Positions 57,486 through 64,000 of a DNA stretch of 64,000 bases are shown piece after piece. Position 1 is the stretch's first letter, and each line of letters begins with the position of its first letter. Under the pieces are notes generated by a model. That model was given only the letters and a program-made list of their open reading frames with translations, searched no databases and was not told the origin of the DNA. The stretch covers positions 124,001 to 188,000 of the forward strand of contig CBDFMU010000022.1 of NCBI GenBank assembly GCA_965249785.1, in the 5' to 3' direction. A program made the position numbers and the translations under genes. The DNA is from M3007 sp965249785. Its GTDB lineage: Bacteria; Bacteroidota; Bacteroidia; Chitinophagales; Saprospiraceae.

Positions 57486-58862
57486 ATGTACGCCATCATA
57501 GACGTAGAAACGACCGGCGGTAGCGCCCGCTACGAACGCATCACCGAGATCGCCATTGTGCGGCACGATGGGCAGCGTGTATTGGATACGTTTTCGACGC
57601 TTATCAATCCCGAACGCAGCATTCCGTGGAACATTACGCGCATCACTGGCATTTCGGATGATATGTTGGTGGACGCGCCGAAGTTCTACGAAGTGGCCAA
57701 GCAGATTGTGCAAATAACCGAAGGTGCGATCTTCGTGGCCCACAATGTTACGTTCGATTATGGTTTTGTACGCGAAGAATTTGCGCGGCTGGGCTTTCCT
57801 TTTTCGCGTCGCCAACTTTGTACGGTGCGTTTGGCGCGGAAGGTTTTTCCTGGCATTCCCAGTTATAGCCTGAGTAATTTGAAGCAGCATTTCGGAATTC
57901 ACGCCGAACGCAGTCACCGCGCTTTGGATGATACGCTGGCGACGGTAAAACTTTTCGAGATGATGCTGGCCGAGCAAAACGGCGAAAAAGTGCGCACTTT
58001 CATCAATAATGGCGTTCGGGAAACCAAATTACCGCAGAATATTACGGTGGCCCGCTTGCACGAAGTACCTGACACTTGCGGCGTATATTATCTGCACAAT
58101 GAAGCGGGCGAAGTGATCTACGTGGGCAAAAGCCTGAATATTCGCAAGCGGCTCTTTGAGCATTTCGCCGATTTGACCCCCAAAGGAGAGAAACTGCGCA
58201 CGGGTGTCGCCGATATTAGTTATGAAGTGACCGGCAGCGAACTGGTGGCGTTGCTGTTGGAAAGTGCGGAAATCAAAAGGCTACAACCCTATGTGAACCG
58301 CGCGCAACGCGTACGTAACTTCAATGGGGCGATTTTTGCCTACACGGATGAGCAAGGATATCGGTGTCTGGTAGTCGGAAAACGTACTGTTCAGAACCTG
58401 AAAAAGTTTGACTTAATATCCGATTACCCCAAAGTGGACAATGCCAAATCTCATCTGCAAAGCCTGGTGCGTCAACACGAACTATGTTATCGGCTGACGC
58501 ATCTGGATAGTTCGGAGCGGGGTTGTTTTCATTACGCCATCAAACAATGTCATGGCGCCTGTGTCGGCGTTGAGTCGCCGGAAGAGTACAATGTGCGTTT
58601 GGAAGAAGCATTAGTGGGATTGCGCAGAAATCTCGTTGGCAGTTATTTTATTGTTGAAAATGGCCGCACGGCGGGCGAAAAGGCCGTGATCGGGGTGCAG
58701 GATGGCCGATACATCGGCTACGGCTTTGTGGAGACCGATCTGCAGATGACTACCGAAGATATATTGGAAACCCTGGCTCCACCGCCACCCGATCCACAGG
58801 CCAGCCGGATCATCCAGGGCTACGTGGAGGGTCGCCGCCAAGTAAAAGTGATGCGTTTTTAA
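57486..58862 (+). CDS. DnaQ-like 3'-5' exonuclease fused to a GIY-YIG (UvrC/Cho-like) domain
   Basis: A 458-residue two-domain nuclease. The DEDDh exonuclease (about 1-165) has Asp6/Glu8 in IIDVETTGG, Asp91 in AHNVTFDYGF, and His144/Asp149 in SHRALDDT. The GIY-YIG domain (about 195-280) has GVYYLHNEAGEVIYVGKSLN and IRKRLFEHF. The C-terminal 170 residues resemble the UvrC middle region (FHYAIKQCHGACVGVESPEE) but there is no UvrC endonuclease V half. Fusions of this kind (Cho-like) are thought to act in DNA repair. ATG follows a CTCAAC leader. Confidence 0.92.
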   Translation: MYAIIDVETTGGSARYERITEIAIVRHDGQRVLDTFSTLINPERSIPWNITRITGISDDMLVDAPKFYEVAKQIVQITEGAIFVAHNVTFDYGFVREEFARLGFPFSRRQLCTVRLARKVFPGIPSYSLSNLKQHFGIHAERSHRALDDTLATVKLFEMMLAEQNGEKVRTFINNGVRETKLPQNITVARLHEVPDTCGVYYLHNEAGEVIYVGKSLNIRKRLFEHFADLTPKGEKLRTGVADISYEVTGSELVALLLESAEIKRLQPYVNRAQRVRNFNGAIFAYTDEQGYRCLVVGKRTVQNLKKFDLISDYPKVDNAKSHLQSLVRQHELCYRLTHLDSSERGCFHYAIKQCHGACVGVESPEEYNVRLEEALVGLRRNLVGSYFIVENGRTAGEKAVIGVQDGRYIGYGFVETDLQMTTEDILETLAPPPPDPQASRIIQGYVEGRRQVKVMRF

Positions 58863-59012
58863 GCATTATTTTTCTGTTATAAAATTTGCTAAAACAGTTT
58901 CTAAGACCTTGGCAGCCAAAATCTGCCTTGTTGTGTATTGTCCAAATATTGGCTGTAAGCGACCTTTTTTTTAAAAAAAGCGCGTAGAAGTGCTGTAAAA
59001 TTTAAAAATAAT

Positions 59013-59020
59013 TACATTTG
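59013..59020 (+). promoter_or_regulatory. -7 box of the multihaem cytochrome gene
   Basis: TACATTTG, perfect TAnnTTTG, 66 nt before the ATG at 59087. No TTTG at the -33 distance. Confidence 0.5.
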
Positions 59021-59086
59021 CTCAGCTAATTTATACTTAGATTAAGTAAGCGAATTTTCGCTTGGTTATCTTGCTTTCGGTTTGAC

Positions 59087-61066
59087 ATGCAACGAACAAC
59101 ACTATGGGCACTTCTCGTGCCTGGCTTTATTGGCGTATTGGCATTTTTTCCAGTACTTAATAAAAAAACGCTTTTTCATACGGAAGCGGAATTGGCGTAT
59201 TTTCTGCAACATGGCCTCCACCCCGCTCAGGGTCTGGAAGGGCCGGGCGGCCCCCTGGAGCTCCCCATTGACTCTAATATTTTATTCCCAACCGGCAAGG
59301 TATGCGGTGGTTGTCATGGCCACGACCCTAACGGAAATGCGCTGATTACGACCAGCGGGGTGGACGTGAATATTTATGACGACTGGCGCAGCACGATGAT
59401 GGCCAACAGTGCCAAAGACCCTTTCTGGCGCGCCAAAGTAACCCACGAAATTCTGGTCAATCCTGGTCACGCCCTGGAAATACAGGACAAATGCACTTCC
59501 TGCCACGCCCCCGCCGGTCACTACCAATCCAGACTACATGATCACCAGCTTTACTACACCCTGGCCGATCTGTACACCGATACGCTGGGGCTGGATGGAG
59601 TCACCTGCCAAGCCTGCCACGCGCAATCGCCGCAAAGCATAGGCAATCTTTTTTCCGGACAATTAAATTTCGATACCAACCAGATTCGGGTAGCTTATGG
59701 GCCTTACCCGATGGTATTTGCGCCACCAATGCACGAGTTTGTGGGCATCACCCCTAAATTCGGCGAACACACCTCCGATGCGGGCTTGTGCGCTGGTTGC
59801 CACACCTTGATCACGAAGACGGTTGACCTGAACGGAGCCTATACGGGCGGCACTTTTGTAGAGCAGGCCACCTATCATGAGTGGCTCAATTCCCGTTACG
59901 ATAGAGATCATGATAATGTAACCTGCCAAAGTTGCCACGTGCCGAGATTGGCCGATGAGATCATTATTTCTGCCAATTACCTCTTTTTAACCCCGAAATT
60001 TCCCTTCTTTTTGCACGAATTGGCGGGAGCCAACGTGTCTATGTTGCAACTGATGCGCGACAATCGGGATCAATTGGGCATCAAAGCCCAGCCCGCCCAG
60101 TTTGATAGCACGATTGCGGCTACGTTGCGAATGTTGCAAAAAAAATCACTCGATGTGGACCTCCAGCCGGGCGTGCTGACCGGCGATAGTATGCACTTCG
60201 ATCTGCGGCTGAGCAACAAGGCCGGACACAAATTTCCCTCCGGCTATCCCTCGCGGCGGGCCTGGGTGGAATTTATCGTCAGCGACAAACTGGGGAATGT
60301 GATTTTTCATTCTGGCCGGATGAATCCCGACGGAACTTTGCCCGATGAAGATGCCAATTTTGAACCGCATTACAATTTGATCAATCGGCCCGATCAGGTG
60401 CAGATTTATGAATTGGTGCCGGGAGATGTCAACGGAATGTTTTCCAACGTCCTTGAACGTGGACATACTGCGTTGAAAGACAACCGTTTAGTGCCACAGG
60501 GATTTAGTTTGACTGATCCCGCATACGACACGACCCAAATCATCGGGGTAGCCAACGATCCCGATTTTAACCACCTGGGTGGCGTAGAAGGAAGCGGCAC
60601 CGACCTATTGCATTTTAGTATTCCCAATATGGGATATACCGGCTTTCTACAGGTCACGGCGCGGGTTTGGTATCAAAGTTTACCAGCGAAGTGGCTAGCA
60701 CCGATGTTCGCTTATTTTTCGCCGGAAATAGATTCTTTTAAATTAATGCTTGCCGCTGCCGATAATGCTCCAGTGCTGGTAGCGGAGAAAAAACTCGATT
60801 CTCTTTTCGTTTCTCCATTGAGTATTAAAAACCCAAACCTGGAAAAACTCGTAAACATTACTCCTACACTCACTAGCGATGGACGAGTGATGATTCATTT
60901 GTCGTCGCAAATACAATTAATAAACGTACAAATATTCGATAGCAATGGTCGGTTATGTGGCCAACAGGATGCTAGCGAGGTGATTTTACCCGATCAACGC
61001 GGTTTTTATTATATAGTGGTGGTGACCAACCGAGGCAAGGTTAGTCATAAAGTTGTCAGAAACTAA
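59087..61066 (+). CDS. Pentahaem c-type cytochrome with T9SS-like C-terminus
   Basis: A 659-residue exported protein (hydrophobic start MQRTTLWALLVPGFIGVLAF). Five CxxCH haem motifs: CGGCH, CTSCH, CQACH, CAGCH and CQSCH, all in residues about 70-285. Extra His residues (HDHQL, PPMHEF, YHEW) could be distal ligands. A beta-sandwich region about 360-560 carries AGHKFPSGYPSRRAW. The last 80 residues (INVQIFDSNGRLCGQQD ... KVVRN) look like a T9SS type A sorting domain. So it may be a surface electron-transfer protein or a multihaem enzyme; no partner oxidoreductase is nearby. Confidence 0.85.
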   Translation: MQRTTLWALLVPGFIGVLAFFPVLNKKTLFHTEAELAYFLQHGLHPAQGLEGPGGPLELPIDSNILFPTGKVCGGCHGHDPNGNALITTSGVDVNIYDDWRSTMMANSAKDPFWRAKVTHEILVNPGHALEIQDKCTSCHAPAGHYQSRLHDHQLYYTLADLYTDTLGLDGVTCQACHAQSPQSIGNLFSGQLNFDTNQIRVAYGPYPMVFAPPMHEFVGITPKFGEHTSDAGLCAGCHTLITKTVDLNGAYTGGTFVEQATYHEWLNSRYDRDHDNVTCQSCHVPRLADEIIISANYLFLTPKFPFFLHELAGANVSMLQLMRDNRDQLGIKAQPAQFDSTIAATLRMLQKKSLDVDLQPGVLTGDSMHFDLRLSNKAGHKFPSGYPSRRAWVEFIVSDKLGNVIFHSGRMNPDGTLPDEDANFEPHYNLINRPDQVQIYELVPGDVNGMFSNVLERGHTALKDNRLVPQGFSLTDPAYDTTQIIGVANDPDFNHLGGVEGSGTDLLHFSIPNMGYTGFLQVTARVWYQSLPAKWLAPMFAYFSPEIDSFKLMLAAADNAPVLVAEKKLDSLFVSPLSIKNPNLEKLVNITPTLTSDGRVMIHLSSQIQLINVQIFDSNGRLCGQQDASEVILPDQRGFYYIVVVTNRGKVSHKVVRN

Positions 61067-61127
61067 AATCACTGTCCAGTAGGGGCTATTATTTTAGCTA
61101 TTATCCATTATATAAAATTCTATCCTT

Positions 61128-62912
61128 TTGTCTTATCCCAAAATGCCAATCACTCTTTCGGGAATGATCACTAAATCCTTTATTGCTCTCCTTTTCTGTT
61201 GGATCCAATGGCAGCCATTGGCCTTCGGGCTGGATATAGCGAAGTTGAACAAAATGACACCAGTAGAGCGTTCTGCCTGGGTTGGGCATTTTGTGGAAGA
61301 GGATTTGAGTAAAAAGGATTCGGCGCGGGCTTTTACCGAGACCGATCTGTTGCTTGATCTGTCGAAAAATTGGGATGCGCCAGACATTGCTGCTCAAGTA
61401 TATGGTGCCCAGGGCGATTATTTGCTGAATCTGCTGCACAATTCCGCAGGTGCCCGCAGTAAGTATGCCCAAGGCATTGATTTTGCCAATCTTCACGGTC
61501 TGGAAGTGCCAGCCGCTAGTATGTTGCTGAAAATTGGCAGTTCCTATTGTCAAGAGAATCAACGGGTTCTAGCTTATGAGTACTACTTTCGGGCGCACGA
61601 TGTATTTGCACGGGTTGGCTTTGCGCATATTCCGCGAATTGACCAATATGAGTACGACATAGGTCGCTTTTTGTATGATGTAGAGGACTATACAACGGCA
61701 TTGACCCATTTTTCCTGGGCCGAAAAGTATCCAAACAGTGGGCCGCAAGTGCGTTATAAGGTGTTGACCGCGCTAAGCCAGTGTTATGAGCAGTTGGATT
61801 CGTCAGAACAGACCCTGGCTTTTTTGAAAAAACGGGCACAAGTAGCCCAGCAGGAAAATAATCCAATTTGGATGGGGGAATCGGCCCTGAACACTGGCCA
61901 ATATCATTTAAAACAGGGCTGCTATTCGGAAGCTCGTATTTATCTGGCTACTGCGCTTAGTTTGAGTGCACAGAATGACCAGCTTTTAGTGGCAGCACAG
62001 GCACTGATTTCGCTTTCCACAGTGAACTTGCATGAAGGTAATATCCATACCGCCGCGGAAAAGTTAACTGAAGCGGAAACATACCTGCGACAAACAGATG
62101 CTGGAAGCTGGTATCCAGATTTCTATCATAACTGGGAATTGATTTACGAGCGATCAGCGGATTATCGGGAAGCCTACCGCTACGATCAAATATTTAACCA
62201 TATTTCCGATTCCATCCGTCAGGCTACTGACCTGCGTACGTACTCAAATATCCAGGTGCGGCTGGAAGGTCGGCGGCACCTTATGCAGACTGCCCAGCTA
62301 GAGCAGATGGAACAAACCGATAGAATGCTAGCGATGGGGATCATTTTTTTGTTCACTATTTTAAGCATAGCGGCTTACTTTGTCTGGAAATATCAGCAAC
62401 GCCGCCAACGAGCGTTGGTGTTGGGCAAGCAACAGGCGGAGCAGGCCTTAGAGCGGGTATTGCAACAAAAAATTATCGAGCAACAAAAAGAGGTAGAGGA
62501 AATAAAACCTATAAAGATGCTGGGTATGTCATCGGCTGATGATGCGCTTCCTTCGACCTTCTCTTCTTTTTTGCCGCCTGATCCTGATCCTGCAGCGGAG
62601 CAGCATGCGAAAGAAGCCTTGGAAAAAATCTTGAAATTGACGCTGCTGACTGAAGATGACAGTCGGGATTTTCGTTTATATTTTGAAAAAGTTCATCCTG
62701 GGTTCTTTGCTCAGCTGCGCGTAAAACTTCCTGACTTGACCCAATCGGAGACCCGACTGCTGGCCTTGACCAAGTTGAACCTCAAAACCAGAGAAATGTC
62801 AGAAATTTTAAATGTCGAACCCAACAGTATTCGACGCTTGCGCAACCGAATTAGACAAAAATATAATCTTCCTGCAGGAGATAATTTTGAAATTTTTCTC
62901 ATAAATGATTGA
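61128..62912 (+). CDS. TPR-containing membrane regulator with C-terminal HTH
   Basis: A 594-residue protein of a Bacteroidota-specific design. The N-terminal signal/anchor (MITKSFIALLFCWIQWQPLA) is followed by periplasmic TPR-like repeats (about 85-370: VLAYEYYFRAHDVFARVG, ALNTGQYHLKQGCYSEARIY). A transmembrane helix (about 400-420: LAMGIIFLFTILSIAAYFVW), a coiled coil, and a cytoplasmic LuxR/Two-component-type HTH (LTQSETRLLALTKLNLKTRE, then MSEILNVEPNSIRRLRNRIR) complete it. It probably senses an envelope signal and regulates transcription directly. Start could be one of three Met within the first 13 codons. Confidence 0.8.
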   Translation: MSYPKMPITLSGMITKSFIALLFCWIQWQPLAFGLDIAKLNKMTPVERSAWVGHFVEEDLSKKDSARAFTETDLLLDLSKNWDAPDIAAQVYGAQGDYLLNLLHNSAGARSKYAQGIDFANLHGLEVPAASMLLKIGSSYCQENQRVLAYEYYFRAHDVFARVGFAHIPRIDQYEYDIGRFLYDVEDYTTALTHFSWAEKYPNSGPQVRYKVLTALSQCYEQLDSSEQTLAFLKKRAQVAQQENNPIWMGESALNTGQYHLKQGCYSEARIYLATALSLSAQNDQLLVAAQALISLSTVNLHEGNIHTAAEKLTEAETYLRQTDAGSWYPDFYHNWELIYERSADYREAYRYDQIFNHISDSIRQATDLRTYSNIQVRLEGRRHLMQTAQLEQMEQTDRMLAMGIIFLFTILSIAAYFVWKYQQRRQRALVLGKQQAEQALERVLQQKIIEQQKEVEEIKPIKMLGMSSADDALPSTFSSFLPPDPDPAAEQHAKEALEKILKLTLLTEDDSRDFRLYFEKVHPGFFAQLRVKLPDLTQSETRLLALTKLNLKTREMSEILNVEPNSIRRLRNRIRQKYNLPAGDNFEIFLIND

Positions 62913-62982
62913 TTATAAAGTATTTACAAATTGACTACACTTTTGACTACACCTTTAGAGTAGGATATTTAGATACTTAGTG

Positions 62983-62990
62983 TACTTTTG
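62983..62990 (+). promoter_or_regulatory. -7 box of an orphan transcript
   Basis: TACTTTTG, perfect TAnnTTTG, 70 nt after the regulator stop, with no ORF downstream before the terminator at 63127. No -33 element recognised. Confidence 0.4.
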
Positions 62991-62995
62991 ACCCA

Positions 62996-63160
62996 ATTAA
63001 ATCAGGAAGAGAGAATATTAGAACTTCACTTCTCGATTTTGACAAACTGACAATATCGCCCGGTCTATTTTCCGACTTAAAAATGGGTGTAAGATTTAAT
63101 GATAAGGGATAGCCAATTGAAGGTAAACCCGGGTGTGGTAACATACTCCGGGTCTTTTTT
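62996..63160 (+). ncRNA. Candidate small RNA, about 165 nt
   Basis: The 407-nt gap between the TPR regulator and the convergent histidine kinase has a -7 box (62983) and a strong terminator (63127-63162). The RNA would start near ATTAAATCAGGAAGAGAG and has no ORF above 20 codons. It may instead be a long 3' UTR of the regulator. The rest of the gap (63163-63319) shows nothing recognisable. Confidence 0.35.
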
Positions 63161-63162
63161 TT
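63127..63162 (+). terminator. Intrinsic terminator
   Basis: ACCCGG...CCGGGT hairpin (63127-63153) followed by CTTTTTTTT. Confidence 0.75.
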
Positions 63163-63319
63163 GCCTTTTTTACCGGCAGGTTCATTTGTCGGCCTTCCAA
63201 TCCTTTCCTACGGCTTGTCAGTAAGATGCACAGAGTTAATCACACGCTGCTCCTGCCTTACCAGCTAAGGGCAGAGAGTAAAGTAAAAAAGTAACAGTAG
63301 GAAAGGAAAATATTGCCAC

Positions 63320-64000
63320 TCAGGCCTTTTCCAAAGTCAGGCCAAAGGTGGAGCCTTCGCCGACATTGCTGCGCACCTTTACCGTCTGTTTGTGTGCTTC
63401 GATAATGTGCTTCACGATGGCCAGCCCCAGCCCTGTACCGCCTGCATCCCGCGAACGGCTTTTGTCTACCCGATAAAATCGGTCGAATACATGGGAAAGA
63501 TTGGCTGGATCAATGCCGATGCCATTGTCGCTGATTTCAAGCAGGATGAAATTCTCCATGTCGTAGAAACTCACCTTCGTCAGTCCATCCTGACGGCCAT
63601 ATTTGATGGAATTATGAATCAGATTCATCAGCACCTGCCGGATGCTTTCTTTGTCGGCCCGTACCCGATAATGCTGATTCGCGCCATCTTTATAAGCCAG
63701 ACGTACGTTGCGCTCGTTTGCCCGCATTTCCAGGTCAGAAAACACCTCGTCGGTCAATTCGTGCAGATCGAATTCCTGCAAATCGAGCACCATCTGGCCA
63801 GCTTCCAGTTTATTGATGGTTTCCAGGTCTTCTACAATGGATTGGAGGCGATCCACGTTTTTAGCTGCCCGATTCAGGTAACGCATATTCACTTCGGGGT
63901 CATGGATGGCGCCGTCGAGTAGCGTATGGATAAAACCCTGAATATTAAAAATAGGCGTTTTCAGTTCATGCGATACATCGCCGATGAAATGTCGCCGATA
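63320..64000 (-). CDS. Sensor histidine kinase (5' partial)
   Basis: C-terminal 227 codons of a two-component sensor kinase; the frame runs off the right edge. The H-box FIGDVSHELKTPIFNIQGF is visible at the edge (63930-63990), so translation from the ATG at 63892 would miss it and is not the true start. The ATPase domain has the N-box (VLMNLIHNSIKYG), G1 (EISDNGIGID), F-box (VFDRFYRVDKSRSRD) and G2 (GGTGLGLAIVKHIIEAH). The set resembles PhoR-type kinases. Its sensor domain and response regulator are outside the window. Confidence 0.94.
   Translation of the reverse strand, partial: YRRHFIGDVSHELKTPIFNIQGFIHTLLDGAIHDPEVNMRYLNRAAKNVDRLQSIVEDLETINKLEAGQMVLDLQEFDLHELTDEVFSDLEMRANERNVRLAYKDGANQHYRVRADKESIRQVLMNLIHNSIKYGRQDGLTKVSFYDMENFILLEISDNGIGIDPANLSHVFDRFYRVDKSRSRDAGGTGLGLAIVKHIIEAHKQTVKVRSNVGEGSTFGLTLEKA

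Noticed and set aside
63320..63892. Complete short histidine kinase starting at the ATG at 63892
   Set aside because: The frame stays open to the window edge and contains the H-box upstream of that ATG, so the gene is a truncated longer kinase.

Overview
The window is a stretch of a Bacteroidota chromosome, most likely from the Saprospiria/Chitinophagia side of the phylum (inference). The support is a SusC/SusD pair, several proteins with type IX secretion (T9SS) C-terminal sorting domains (type A near 1-1571, 4664-6046 and 59087-61066; type B gliding-motility C-terminus at 49475), two PorV/PorQ-like barrels, no Shine-Dalgarno in front of most genes, and many copies of the Bacteroidota promoter (TTTG, 17-21 nt spacer, TAnnTTTG). 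Gene density is high and there is no phage, integrase, transposase, CRISPR or rRNA. One tRNA-Leu(CAG) is present.

Layout. 1-7300: a truncated S8 peptidase, a DUF1573 protein, tRNA-Leu, a GT9 glycosyltransferase, an LVIVD-repeat secreted protein and a PorV-like protein. 7300-11600: a GH1 enzyme, a small barrel protein and two back-to-back toxin-antitoxin modules (DUF433/DUF5615 and UPF0175/DUF3368). 11600-26400: housekeeping genes (3-hydroxyacyl-CoA dehydrogenase, HolA, LysM protein, Mrp ATPase, Nudix, CoA-transferase, Nnr, thioredoxin, rhomboid, SWIM protein, RlmH, SixA-like phosphatase, DUF4296 lipoprotein). 27500-41800: a polysaccharide utilisation locus, read leftwards as SusC, SusD, SusE-like, GH53 endo-galactanase, GH5-like enzyme and GH2 beta-galactosidase, with a divergent LacI regulator and a LacI-type operator; the set fits beta-1,4-galactan or arabinogalactan. 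42000-47600: an AraC regulator followed by acetyltransferase, cyclophilin-like lipoprotein, two cupins, two alpha/beta hydrolases and the remnant of a third cupin. 47600-64000: MetZ, OsmC, a T9SS type B protein, SucC, FtsE-like ATPase, DapB, YraN, a NamZ-type muramidase (DUF1343), a DnaQ/GIY-YIG nuclease, a five-haem cytochrome, a TPR/HTH membrane regulator and a truncated histidine kinase.

Most unusual signals. (1) Intergenic arrays of short near-repeated words (CTCAACATT, TTGCCTTT, AACTCATAACTT, ACCAATAACC, CTCACC) lie against gene ends and appear to be oriented the same way: the G-poor word is on the sense strand in 5' leaders and its reverse complement is on the sense strand just after stop codons. 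One array has become the N-terminus of MetZ. (2) Three free-standing promoter-to-terminator units without an ORF look like small RNA genes (about 4258-4558, 7521-7751 and 62996-63160). (3) SusC carries two single-base frameshifts, and a T9SS type B gene a third in its signal peptide; all three are repaired by removing one base, so assembly error must be excluded. (4) Several palindrome families recur, and one has inserted in frame into holA. (5) A promoter-plus-leader module of about 50 bp is shared by the SusE-like gene, the GH53 gene and a cupin gene outside the locus.
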